A DNA stretch of 64,000 bases from Oscheius onirici (taxonomy: Eukaryota > Nematoda > Chromadorea > Rhabditida > Rhabditidae), in assembly GCA_932521025.1 (NCBI GenBank), contig OW051471.1:7502001-7566000 (forward strand), written 5' to 3'. Below the pieces are notes generated by a model. The model searched no databases. It was not told the origin of the DNA and saw only the letters and a program-made list of their open reading frames with translations. A program made the translations under genes and the position numbers. Below are positions 31,172 to 42,356 of the stretch, one piece after another; position 1 is the stretch's first letter; the number at the start of each line of letters is the position of its first letter.

Positions 31172-32634
31172 CCAGTCGACGGAAACGACTGTTAGCAGAA
31201 CCGACGTTCGGAAAAAGGAGTTTCACTTAGTACGCGCTTGCCAGCCCAGCGCGAGTTACACATTCATATTAAAAACATCGGCAGTTGCGCTTCATCAGCC
31301 GAATGAAAATTGTTTTCATCAGAAAAAGCTCTGTCGAGTGTCAAAGGAGGGAAAGGGGAGTAATGGTCAGCTTTTATATTTTATCTTGTATAAAGAGCTT
31401 CTCCTGGTGTTCAACTCGGATCTTTTTTCCTCAGCGGAACGAAAAAGGACAGCTGTTCGAAGTTCTTCTTAAATTTATGGCTATCAACTTTGCCAAAACT
31501 GGAAGCAGTGCCAATTGCGTACGGCAAACGATCAGGAGCGGGCAACAAGTTAGCACGAATGAGTTCTAACTTTCTCTGACATGCTAAAAAATGTGGAAGA
31601 AACTGAATTGGTAGTTCAACTTTCGTTTTCACACTTTGTTCATGTTAAAATTCCAGCAGAGAACACTTATTTAGCAAGACCCTTTTCTTGCATTTCAGTG
31701 AACATATTTGGCGTTCTCAAGATGTTCTTGAATTGACCGTGTTCTGTTTATTTCGACCAACTTCCCTTTCCCTCGCATTTCCACCTCGAAGAACTTTTTG
31801 TTTTTTGATTGTCACAAGGTTCCAGCTTTTCTCGCTGCAACAACAACTGATACTAAAAAAATACTCACCGAAACTTTCCCGGTTTGACGTGAAACAGTAA
31901 TTCCAATTCAGATTTGCTTTTACTCAGATTGAAAAAGATTATCCCACAATCATCTGAATGTGGGCGAGATCACCGACTAAAAAGTCACCCCGTTCTATGG
32001 AAACATCCAAAATTCTTTCGCGGATCTATCCAAATCGTATTTTTTTTATTTTTCAACAACTCTGAAACATTAAAAATTAGCTAAGCTGTACGCATCGCCC
32101 ACGAAAACACCAACATTCCGTCTACAAATATCCGATGAAAACATCCAATTATCCTATGTTCCACCTGTACTCCCGCTTTCATTCTCACGTTTATCAGAAG
32201 TACAGAGTTCGTCGACTGTTCGAAAAACTCGACAGCTGCGTGAACAAAGTTCACATAGTGCGTAATAGTTTTGAATCTGTTCCATTTTTAGTCCTCTATG
32301 ATTAGATATTAATTTCGGTAAAAATGTCACTAATAATGAGAACACTTTTTGATTCTTCCGCTTTTGGAAATTCAGTTATTTATGTAAAGGTAATATCGAT
32401 ATGAGGCCGCGCTCTTATTTGCTCTGTGGTGTCTGATTCACATTTCCTTCCCAGACTAAAAGTCTCAGCTTGTACAAGTAGTAAACCTTCTTTGTGTTTA
32501 TTTATAGACAAGCCTAATTAGGTATTGCGTGAACATTCTGTTCACAGCGTGAGGACTCATATTTTCATTATCAATTCTTGACGAAAGCAATGTGCGCCGC
32601 ATTTTAAAAGAACAAAATTATAGCTATTGTCAGT
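31172..32634. other. Intergenic, about 1.5 kb
   Basis: This stretch lies between two divergent genes and should contain the remaining collagen promoter and the nuclear receptor promoter. The open frames seen on both strands have no recognisable motif. I see no repeat or RNA gene. Confidence 0.35.
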
Positions 32635-34159
32635 ATGATTCGAAGTGACCAGAACTATAACTGTCAAGTGTGCGGCAAACAATGGGCTCGATTCAACTAC
32701 AAGGCCGTCGTCTGCGAGTTTGTTTCTTTTTTTCTAAGAATAATAATAAAAGTTTCAGTAACTGTAGAGTGTTCTTCTTTCGAAAAATTACTCTGCACCG
32801 AGAGTATAGGTGTTTGAGTGGAGGCAACTGTGAGATATCACCACGTGAGTTTTACTTTAAACTGAAACTTTACGTTTTCCAGAAGTTCGTGTGAACTGTT
32901 CGGCCTGCAGATATAGACGATGCTTGGAAGCTAGAATGGATCCTGAAGGTCGTTAAAACTCTTTTCAAACATACTCTTTTAGAAGTCGGGAAACGGTTTG
33001 ACAAACGACCGATTGTACCTATGTTCTCAAAGAAATTTGCAAAAGTTGCCATCTCCCACCTCCACGAACCTTTAGTCGCATACGGTTGTAAAATCTTGCC
33101 ATACGCTGAGAATGTGACTTCGGCCGTCGAGTTTGTTAACCTCATGTTGAAGTTTGAAAGGTTTAATTGGTATTTATGAATCAGTTTTTTTTTCTCAGGA
33201 TTACGAACAACTACTCTGGAGCATCGCCTCGATCAGCAACTGCTAGAATGGACATCAGTCTGGGAGAAGCCATGAACAATCCCGCTCTCTGCTGCCAAAG
33301 AGATACAGTTTGTCAGCCCAAATTTCTAACGAAAAGCCTATTTTGGGCAGCGTTTGCAGAACTGGGAAGTCTGCCCAATTTATCGTCTACTCCATTTTGG
33401 AAAATCTTCTGCAGAACATTGACAGCTTTCCTCGACTTTATTGGAGGCATCGAAGAAATGTACAAGCTGGATCCAATGGACAAGGTTTTTGATTGAGTTC
33501 CTGGTCTTTACCACTTTCAGATCAAAGTTTGTCAGTACAATTTGATGGATTTCGTCAAATACAATCTGTGCTACTTACAATACGTCAGTAGACGGAAAGG
33601 TTGTCCTTTTCGCGGTCCTCCTAACTTTATTCTTGACGGAGCTCCCAAAGACTTGTGAGTTTCCAATTGTGAAATAAACCCGAACCATTTTAGTTGGAAC
33701 TCGTACCCCGAATCGTACGGCCGTGGTCACAGGGCGATTGTTGCTCTCTTCGACGAATTGAACATCACTCAAGAAGAGGCAATGTTCTTAAAAATTATTG
33801 GAGTACTTTCAGCTCGTAATGGCAATTTTCTTTCGTAATTGACAAAACTTTTACAGCACAAGGCTTATCAGAAAAAGGGCAACTCTTACTCATTCAAGCA
33901 AGAGAAAGATATTCCATTTGGCTAGGAGAGTTGATCAAAGAACGCGATACTATTGCCAGTAGAAGTCAAATTTTGTCGAGATTACGGAACATTCTGGGAA
34001 TTATTCCATTGGTAAAGGTATATTCTTTCTTTTTGTTTGTATGCAAATTGTTAGGAGAATTCTTCTATTGGTATACAGAAACAAGCGGAAATGGTTCTCA
34101 AAAAATACGGGCATATGCAGAACCAACTCGCCTTCGATATTCACATCAGAAGCTATTAG
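32635..34159 (+). CDS. Nuclear hormone receptor, nematode supplementary type
   Basis: The DNA-binding domain begins at once: CQVCGKQWARFNYKAVVC, then D-NCRVFFFRK, with four cysteines in C-x2-C-x13-C-x2-C spacing. The second finger is CLSGGNCEISPQVRVN plus CSACRYRRC (C-x5-C-x9-C-x2-C), followed by LEARMDPE. The P-box NCRVFF differs from the conserved CEGCKG, as in the expanded nematode receptor family. The ligand-binding part starts around SKKFAKVAISHL, includes NPALCCQRD and MDKIKVCQYNLMDFVKYNL, and has the typical EEAMFLKIIGVL and LLIQARERYSIWLGELIK. The frame closes with EMVLKKYGHMQNQLAFDIHI, TAG 34157-34159. Nine or ten short introns were placed by phase; the last acceptor (GTATACAG near 34079) is inferred from the C-terminal pattern. 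It probably acts as a nuclear transcription factor; the ligand is unknown. Confidence 0.85.
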
Positions 34160-35200
34160 AATCCGTTTATTGAATGAATTATTAGGTCAAAGGGATCCTT
34201 TTTTTATTGTACTGCTCTCCCATTTCACCTCATTGCCTTGACATTGATGTGAACCTTGATTGCAGGGATGAAAATTATTACGACTGTATCAGGACAAAGT
34301 TGACACAAATCAGTAGAAATTCAAGAATGAACCAGAATCTCAGAGCTTCAGTTTTTATAGGGTTGTTGAAGAATAACATCTCTGGAAATCTGCAGTTGGG
34401 AACAGAAAGTTAAACTGCTCTAATTACCCGGTTTAGCGAAAATGTTAGATTGGATTTTTCAGCTTTTTAGGCTGTCTGAATAAAATATAAAAAACGAGTA
34501 TGGTGATATGTTCGAAGTTTTAATTGATTCAGTGAAGGGGAGAAAATACAGCTACCGTATTTGAATGAAGCAAACAATGGAAAGGGATTGATGTCTTTTA
34601 TTCTGTCTGACCTTCCAGCTATCTTCCAACTCTTAAATTTTGAGATGTTTGATGCTTTATGATGATTGACTAATTGTCTTTTGCACAAACTTTTGACTAG
34701 TGTCTATACTCGGAAGACTGATACAGATAGTACGTACTAACCGCTTTTATGCCTTTGTCATCTTTTCAGATTATTTGTTGCAGGTTCTGCTTATGACAAT
34801 ATCTTTGCCAGCAATATTAATTACAACTTACATTGTTAGTAAAATATTTTTTTTTGGAATCCCCCGCTTAAAAGACGTCTGCGTATATGTAAAATAGCAG
34901 ACAAGAAAGGTTTCCGTGTTCTACGTCAATGCCCAGCTCTTAACCTGTAATTTAGGTACGTTGCCAGGGAATGTGCCTCCTTCGAGCCTGGCACAAACTG
35001 GCCAGTATGCTTCAACTTCTTTATGGCAGGCTTCTATTTTTTATAGGTAACGAAACTTCCTGACCAAGAAGTTTGGTGAACACATACCTTTTTCTGCATG
35101 CTCCGCACTTTCTAACCGTTCAATTATCTCGAACAGCTTTTATTCGCTTTGAATATTCAAAAATTCGCCCTTTTGCAGCTGTTTTCAAATTAAAGGCAAA
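34160..35200. other. Intergenic, about 1 kb
   Basis: No gene is supported. AATAAA at about 34479 is a candidate poly(A) signal for the nuclear receptor. The rest is AT-rich; the sequence before 35201 has TTTTGCAG, a possible trans-splice acceptor for the first Sre-like gene. Confidence 0.35.
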
Positions 35201-36498
35201 ATGAAGCTGTTCTACATCGATCCCATTGATTTTGAATCTTTGAAACTCTGGTTCATCTTGGAGATCATTCTTCTCGGCTCAAATGTCTTCTTGATCATTG
35301 GCCTCATCTTGTACGTTCCAACTATCCGAGTACACATAAATGTCAAAGTAAATCTTCTTCTTCAATTCATACTGAGAAGTTTCCAGATTTTGCTCATAGT
35401 AGGAATTCTGGTTTACGTACCTTCTCTTGCTACCCGCTCTGTGATACTCGGCTTTCAATCTGGAATGATCCTACCCGCCACAACTAACAACTGTATCCAA
35501 ACTGCTTACCTGAATACAACAATCTGATTGTGTTCTGCTCTTGGTACCGATGCTTTTCCTTCGCCATCATATTATCATCGTAAGTTAGAACAGTATTTTC
35601 AAAAAATGTTTTTCAAGCCTCTTTTCCTTCTCTCTCGAGCGTGCTTTCGCCATGCACTACCTCCCAGACTACGAGAAGAAGCAACGTCTGTGGATTGCAG
35701 CCTTTCTCGCGGTCTTGGCTCTCGGCATGTGCTCCATTTGCACGTCCCTTTACGTGTTTGGTAAGTGCAGAAGGTTTAGTAATCTACCACCGATTAACCT
35801 CATCGACCATGCAGAATTATTCACAGCAGAGCATTGAGCACGGAAAATGACAGTAACGTTTTCAGAAATTGTTTCACCTCTGTTTATGGTACTTCTTGGT
35901 CTCTTCGTCGCCTTTTGCGGATTTTGGGTTAGCTGATGTTTTTGCGCTAACATTTTTTTTGTAATTGTTCCATAGAAACTACAACAGATCACACGTCATC
36001 CTGGACAGTCTAACACACGATGGGAAACTACCAGAGTACAAGTACTCTTTGAGCATACGTTTCCAAGTGGAAGAGAACATTTGGTGCGCCAAGATAAGAG
36101 CTTCAGAACTTGGTGAAAAGACACGAAATTTAGATTCTCCGTACTTTTTACGTGGTTCTGACCATTCTGAACATTTACACGGTTGGAGCCTTTCTTTCGG
36201 CCACACTTAAGATCTCGAAAAAGTATTTCGGAGAATCGACTACTCAAATACTGGACTGTTCATACAACGTCGTCGTAGCGCTGTTAGTTTCATACACTGT
36301 TGGACGTAAAGGTTTTACAGAAACCCGCCACTTATCACGTTGTTCTGGATGGTTTACAATAAAGTTTCTTCTTTTGTGAATGCTTGGATCAGAAAGAAGA
36401 ACAAAATTCTCGCGGTCGAAGAGGGACAGCTGTACTTCAGTCAACTGAAGACACAATGGATTCTCGAACTCAAGAATGGCGAGCAAATGAAATCATAA
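35201..36498 (+). pseudogene. Sre-like receptor with a frameshift and a lost splice donor
   Basis: The gene follows the same plan as its five downstream paralogues: MKLFYIDPIDFESLKLWFIL, VHINVK before the first intron, LLIVGILVYVPSLATRSVIL, then SLERAFAMHYLPDYEKKQRL. Later parts are EYKYSLSIRFQVEENIWCAK, YFGESTTQILDCSYNVVVAL, and a tail with YFSQLKTQWILELK ending TAA 36496-36498. Two defects stand out. First, after NNCIQTAY the frame reaches TGA (35526), while the conserved continuation EYNNLIVFCSWYRCFSF lies in another frame (a net one-base loss near 35513). Second, the intron after WCAK begins AAG|ATAAGA instead of GTAAGA, although its acceptor (GAAATTTAG) and the next exon (ILRTFYVVLTILNIYT) are conserved. 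Together they suggest a recent pseudogene. Confidence 0.7.
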
Positions 36499-36964
36499 AT
36501 TTGTTTGCGAATTTTGCACAAATAAAGATAATCGGATCACAATTTACCGGGAAGTGCGGTACCCATTGACTCTGGTGAATGAGGCTAGATGATCGGGCTA
36601 GAAGGAGTTTAGCGAAGTAACAATTTGACAGAAAACGGGAGTAGGAACTATACTGCTTCTGGAGGAAGGGTTCTGCCTTCTTACTATCAGGTCAAAACTC
36701 TTTTAGGAGCAAGCAAGATTGGTCCAATTGGCTTATTTTACGGTTGTCATTATGGCCTCGAAGTTTCTCGAGGATATTATTGTGACATCTGGTTCAATTC
36801 CGTGATTGCTTTGCATCAACGGATTAAAGAAAATGTCATTTAATCATGCTATTAGTTTTTTAAGATGAAAGAACGAAGGTTTTCCAGCCGTTAATTATCT
36901 TTCCACCTGGTCATAAACATCTAATGATTTGTCTCTCCAAGACTCGTGTCTGAGGGAAAGCGTG
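36499..36964. other. Intergenic between Sre-like genes
   Basis: AATAAA at about 36520 could serve the upstream gene. No coding segment is supported, and the short open frame at 36625-36843 has no resemblance to receptors. Confidence 0.3.
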
Positions 36965-38388
36965 ATGCTTCTGTATATAAACCCTCCAAACCCTTCAAAA
37001 CTACTTTATTGGTTCATTCTCGAATTGATTATTCTAGCATTCAACGTGTTTCTCCTCACAGCTTTTATGTTCTTTCTTCCAAAAACTCGTATACATATAA
37101 ATGTCAAGGTAAACATAATTTTTTTTTGTTTTTCAAAAAAGGATTAAGATCCTAGTGATGATGGGGACTCTATTTTATTACCCGTGTATCTTTGGTAGAG
37201 CGGTCATAATCTGCTACGAGACCGGCTTGTTGTATCCAAGTCAAATTAGACCATGCATTGAATCGAATTGTGTTCTCTCATATAATCCAGTCATCATAGT
37301 GGCCTCCTATTTCCGAACTTTGTTCTTTGCTATTCTACTGTCGAGGTAATTTCTTTGTTTTTGTTCGGTTGTCCAGTATATTCTTCTCACATACAACAAC
37401 TTCGTTCAGTCTCCTATGGCTGGCTCTTGAACGCGTGGCAGCTGTGCATTTTCTTCGAGACTACGAGCGGAATCAAAGAATTTACCTATCTGTAACTATT
37501 TGTTCAATAGCAGCAATTGTTTGCATCACACTCACCGCTTCATTCACTTTTGGTAAGAAACAAAAAGCATGCAAATCAGCGACGTCCGGAATTTTTTTTC
37601 TGCGGAAATAGAAACTGGAAAATTTCCGTGTTCCGCGGAATGCGGAAATTGAATTTTGGGCTCATGGAATTCAGCGGAATTCCGCGGAAGAGATTTTAGC
37701 CATTTCCGCACATCGCTGGTGCAAATACCCTTTTTATTTTTAGAACTAACTCCTTTTATCCCATTGGTATTGTTCGGACTGATGCTGACCTTGCTGGGAA
37801 TTCTAGTGAGTTCGCTACCGAAAACAAAACGTCCTGTTCAGATTTATGTCAACGCTTACAAGAGATCAAAACGGATATTTGACAGTTTGGGGAAAACCGG
37901 TTGTAACAGACATGAGTACAGTCTTAGTATACGCTTTCAAGTCGAAGAGAACCTGTGGTGTGCTGGAGTAAGTTACCCATTTTATAAGTTTACTTTTGGT
38001 CGAGATTCTTCGAAACTTGTACGTAATCATCACGGGTATCAATGTGGCTACTGTTGCCGTATACCTTCTGTCTACCTTGAAAGAGACGAAGGATTTCTTT
38101 GGAGAAGAGACGACTCAAATACTCGATTGCGGATATAACATGATGGTTGCGTTGTACGTGAATTTCATGCTAACATCTTTGGAATATTCTAGAAACGGGC
38201 CAATAATTATAATTGGATGGGTTACCTACAACAAGTACTTGGCGGACAACTGGAAAAGAGTCATCTTTGGAGGAAACAAGATACATACTGTTGATGAGGT
38301 TGACATCTACTTTGATCAACTCAAAAAGCAATGGGAACCAAACGAAGAGCATTTGAACAAGTTAAACAAAAGAATATCGAAGCGATAA
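36965..38388 (+). CDS. Sre-like serpentine receptor
   Basis: The ATG at 36965 matches the start position of the paralogues (MLLYINPPNPSKLLYWFILE). Conserved blocks in order: IHINVK before intron 1; MMGTLFYYPCIFGRAVIICY; YNPVIIVASYFRTLFFAILL; the span-3 motif ALERVAAVHFLRDYERNQRI; ELTPFIPLVLFGLMLTLL; YKRSKRIFDSL; YSLSIRFQVEENLWC; YVIITGINVATVAVYLLS; EETTQILDCGYNMMVAL. After an intron come NGPIIIIGWVTYNKY and the tail IYFDQLKKQWEPNEEHLNK, TAA 38386-38388. The (L)ER..A..F.RDYE motif and intron positions are those of the Sre family of nematode chemoreceptors. The intron after TFTFG (37554 to about 37743) contains a palindromic repeat. The intron after WCAG uses acceptor GGTCGAG. The reading frame looks intact. 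Confidence 0.75.
37570..37735. repeat. Degenerate inverted repeat within a receptor intron
   Basis: The 190-nt intron is mostly a cluster of TTCCGC/GCGGAA units, including the palindromes TTCCGCGGAA (37631-37640) and GGAATTCCGCGGAA (37676-37689). Its borders resemble imperfect terminal inverted repeats: ATCAGCGACGTCCGGAAT on the left, and the reverse complement of the right end reads CCAGCGATGTGCGGAAAT. It may be a decayed MITE of a different family from the other two elements in this window. Confidence 0.5.
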
Positions 38389-39230
38389 ATTGAAATAAAA
38401 TTTGTGTACTCGGTTTGAAGGTACCGAGACATTCCGCTCCCGATGATCCTGACAGAATTATAGGGAGAGACTGACATGACCAGAATATGATGAGTATGGC
38501 AGGAAAGTTGGAGGCTTTTTGGATTTTAAAATGTTTCGGTCATCACCAGAATGTGACGTTACATACCATTTTCGGAATTTCCCTCCGGTTCTTGATTAAA
38601 CTGAAGAGTCTCTCAAGCTGCCTCCAATGATGGCTGTCAAGACTTTGTAGATAGTTGCAGACAACAATTGTTCACCAGATGACTTCCCTTCTTGATCCCG
38701 AATGGTTGTGTGGAATCGGTTAGCAAAGCCGGTACTACTTCATCAATCAGAATAGAGAATTCGCTAGTATGTACAAATAGCACCCTGCTGCTAACATTGT
38801 CCTGGCATCTTTTCGATAGCTTGCTTGTCTTCTTCGCTGACTGTGCAGCACCTTACTTATTCTGCCGTATAGAAACTCGAGGTGTAAATGGCAAAAACGA
38901 GAAAATACACTACCATATCCCAGACATATTTCAATAGTTTATCGCTAGGTGGAAAACCTAACAAAGGGGAGGGAAACGTAGATATTTAGGCCGATATTTC
39001 GAACACCTTATCAACCAATGTGACCAGCCACTTAATGTCAAACAATCAAAGAAATTCGGAAGGAGAAGATCTTTCTGAGTAACTAGTGATGGTTCAACGG
39101 TCTAAAATTCAAAGAGGTCCCAGTAGACATATTCAAATAATCACTTTAGGATTTCATATGTCCCGAGTTCTTTCTCTCTTTTCAGCTGCCTTTGCAAATA
39201 ACCTTCTACTCATTCGTTTTTGTTTTTACA
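38389..39230. other. Intergenic between Sre-like genes
   Basis: AATAAA at about 38394 follows the upstream stop closely. No exon of a decayed receptor is recognisable. The end contains CTCTTTTCAG (about 39183), a possible trans-splice acceptor before the ATG at 39231. Confidence 0.3.
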
Positions 39231-40512
39231 ATGGACTTCAAAGTGTTTTATTATCCACCAATCAACCCTGAGAAAATGTTGTACTTGTACATTCTCGAAG
39301 GAATTCTGATGCTTGCCAATAGCTTTTTCGTTCTGTTAGTTTTGCCATTTGTGCACGTCATGAAACTTCACCCAAATTTAAAAGTAAAGTTTGAACTGTT
39401 GAATCTGATATTTAAAGTTAGGTCATGTTCATTGGGACGATGTTTCTGATGGGACCAGGAGTTATGGCGAGAATCGTTATTCTTCTTTTCCAAATGAACA
39501 TTCTCCATCCTGGAGTCATTGAGAATTGTGACTCTTGTCTAGGAAGTAACTACAGTCCCGTTATTCTACTCTGTTCTTGGTTAAGAGGTACACTCTTCGC
39601 TTTTGGAATGTCAGCGTAAGTGGATTGTTAAATTCCATGAATATTTTTAGATTGCTCTGGTTTTCATTGGAGAGGACATTCGCCTTGTACTTTATTCGCG
39701 ACTACGAACATAAACCACGGTTTTGGGTTTCGGCACTATTGCTGTACATCTCCTCTTGTACAACTTATTTCTCTTCCTTTGTCTACATGTCCAGTAAGCA
39801 TCTACACATAATTTCAGACGATTATTTCAGACTTCGTACCATCCCTGCTGCTTGGCATCCTTGCCGTTATCGTTACGCTATTAGGTCCAGTAGTAAGTGT
39901 TCAAAATATTTGTATTTTACAGCCCAAATCAAACTTTTTTAAAGCCTCCTTTTAGCTGTTCGTTTTCACCTACAAGAGGACCAAAAGAATACGGGATATC
40001 GTCAGCGACAACCATGTACCGGGATCTAAACACGACTACACTCTTACTTTACGGTTCCAGATCGAAGAAAATCTTTGGTGTGCCAAGGTATACCACTTTT
40101 TTATTCAAACAGAAAATATTAGATTTTGGGAACTATCTATACAACAGCCATTGTTGCCTTCAGTTATGTTGGAGTGCTCTTCTTTCTGGCATATTCAGAT
40201 ATTACAGTAGCGTATTTTGATTCAGAGACTATTCAATATTTGGACGCAGCGTTTAACATTTCGCTTTTAGCGTAAGTTTGTCAGGTTCAAAAGTCTATTC
40301 AATTCAGAAACGGTCCTGTTATTGGAATTGGCGCGATGTTCAACAACGAATACGTGAGGAAGACACTGAGGGAAATGTTTTTCGTCTTCAAGAAAAACAA
40401 TAAAGTTGCACCCACTAAAGACGAAGGAGAACAATATTTTGGACAGCTGAAGAACCAGTGGGAGCAGCCTTTTGTGGAAAGGGAGAGAACAGCTCGATCG
40501 AAAAGAAGATGA
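39231..40512 (+). CDS. Sre-like serpentine receptor
   Basis: MDFKVFYYPPINPEKMLYLY begins the protein. LHPNLK precedes intron 1; MARIVILLFQMNILHPGVIE, YSPVILLCSWLRGTLFAFGM and LLWFSLERTFALYFIRDYEH (span 3 with ER motif) follow. After NFVPSLLLGILAVIVTLLGP come FVFTYKRTKRIRDIV and YTLTLRFQIEENLWCAK; the next intron precedes ILGTIYTTAIVAFSYVGVLF. NGPVIGIGAMFNNEYVRK opens the last exon, and the tail is YFGQLKNQWEQPFVE, TGA 40510-40512. Seven exons are all in frame, and the intron positions match its paralogues. It is more divergent than the others in the region TVAYFDSETIQYLDAAFN. Its stop is only 25 bp from the convergent protease gene's stop. Confidence 0.8.
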
Positions 40513-40527
40513 ACTATTTTAAATAAT

Positions 40528-40533
40528 TTTATT
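40528..40533 (-). terminator. Polyadenylation signal of the aspartic protease gene
   Basis: AATAAA on the minus strand lies 4 nt after the protease stop at 40538, so the 3' UTR would be very short and would run into the 3' end of the convergent receptor gene. Confidence 0.5.
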
Positions 40534-40537
40534 AAAC

Positions 40538-42027
40538 TTAGCCAGCAATGTTCTCAGCGAAGCCAATTCTTTTCTTTCCGATGTCATGAATGTTGCAATA
40601 CTGTCCTAAATGATCTTCTGTCTAATTCTCATAAGATCTCACGAATGAAGGGATCACCGAGAATCATTTGCGGCTCTCCGTCAGTGGCAAACATAGCCAA
40701 TTGACAGCGGCCATCTCCAGCGGCAACAATGTAATTATTGGCCATTACTTGAAGCTGAATAGTTCCAAGAAAGAATGTCAAAGGACCGGGATCAGCATCA
40801 CAGTCGATGTAGTATGCAGTCTCAGCCACATTGTGCTGAATTTTTCTGTCAGTTCGGACAAGAAAATAAATGCACGTCTGCTCCGACTGCTGTGGATAAC
40901 TTGTCGATTACATCGGACGGTAGACCAATAAAATTCGTACCAGTGTCAGAGACTGCTGAAAACTTTTGCTGGATATTTTCGCCAGCCATTTCGATTCCGT
41001 CCACCTGCAAAACAATTTGTTCAAAAAGGTGAAAAGTTCACTTCAAATCCCCAATAAGGAGCAAGATTCACAGGAAAGTAGTTGATTTCACTGCTACAAT
41101 GGGTCAAGTCTATGTCGCCGTAAGTTATTTCTCCGCCAGGTACTCCATCCTGGTTACCGTTTCTTTTAAACCATACAGTGAAAACGGGTTTCATAAGATC
41201 TAAAGCAATTTGGTTTCTCTTCGAGGAACATTACTTTGTTGGATAGCATAGTGAAGAGCTGGCAGAAAACTGGCATCATGGTATGGGAAAGACAAGCCGA
41301 AGATTCCATCGGCGGGATCCTAAATAATAAGACACGCTCGAGAAAATAATTACGTTCAACCAGTCGTTGGACATTTGTAGAGCCGTTCCAAAAATTGTAT
41401 TCGGAATATCGAAGTCTGATTCTCCAACAGCTCCGATCTACATCCGTTAGGATTTTTCAAGACTTCTTTACCCTGAATGTATCCTGAGCATATGTTCCAG
41501 AAGACGATCCTATTCCGAAGACGAAGTTAAAATTTCCAGGATATGCCTTGTAAGTGCTCGATTTGGCCGGATTGTACTTGGGCTTTTTCAAACAGTTTGG
41601 GTTTCTGAGGAGTTTGGCCGGGAAATCAAAAGTGCTTACTGACAATTGATGCTAGGAACCCAGAGCTCATAAGATCCTGTATCCGGAACTATGACAAACT
41701 CCTGAGGAGGTGTTCCCAAAGTAATATTTCCCACGTACTCGAAATCTCCATAGTCGATAATCTAATGAGAGATTGCTTACAGCTCGTGGTAACCCACTTT
41801 TTGCCTTGTAGTCATCGGTATTCCCTGACGTTGGAAACTGCGGACGCGGTTCTGATAGTTTCTAACATACTGCTTCAGCTTTCCCTGCTTACACATTCGG
41901 TATCTTCTGAAAGAGACACCAATGGGGATAGTCAAGAAACCCACGTCGAGCCAATCCATCTCACCTCGTGTCGAATCACAGTCGAAAACACTGCATCGAA
42001 GAAAAGGAAAATGAAAAAGTATTGCAT
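40538..42027 (-). CDS. Pepsin-like aspartic protease (A1 family), secreted
   Basis: The minus strand starts at 42027 with a signal peptide [21 protein letters not shown] basic propeptide ([17 protein letters not shown]) follows across an intron. The mature enzyme begins [20 protein letters not shown] and has the first catalytic motif [31 protein letters not shown] and the flap-side [12 protein letters not shown] come next, then [12 protein letters not shown] and the second catalytic motif [12 protein letters not shown] cysteine pair (YYIDCDAD ... GRCQL) and MILGDPFIR precede a last intron, and the frame ends [23 protein letters not shown] at 40538. Both DTG triads are intact. YEL replaces the usual SNL after DTGS. 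Nematode members digest proteins in the gut or lysosome (family knowledge). The gene is inserted on the opposite strand within the tandem receptor array. Confidence 0.9.
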
Positions 42028-42356
42028 CGGGTACGATGAACAAGTTGGTCAGAAAATCTTTTATACGGGCATTGTTATTGGTGTTACTCCTCATTGTCAT
42101 TCTGATAATATGCTCTCCGGAAGTGTTTAGATTTGCAGCAAAGTATACCGCAAACTCTGTGTAAGCCTTGTTGCAGCAGACTATGTCAAGCTTTTTACCC
42201 AGGCAAGCATAGAGTCTTTGAAGTACCTTCTTTTTACGTCTGTGTTTTTCGCTGTCTTTTATCGATTGACCCGAAGAAAATGTATAAGCCTTGAATTTAA
42301 TAGTAGCTCTGAGTGCATTTGAACAGCTGCTCCAATTGGCTAAATTTTCCAAGAAG
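42028..42356. promoter_or_regulatory. Divergent promoter region between protease and Sre-like gene
   Basis: Only 329 bp separate the two start codons, so both promoters must share it. An open frame on the minus strand runs through it but has no match to the protease precursor. No clear TATA box is seen. Confidence 0.35.

Noticed and set aside
41777-42352. Long minus-strand open frame extending upstream of the protease
   Set aside because: It crosses the introns and promoter; the signal-peptide ATG at 42027 with two short introns gives a normal protease precursor.
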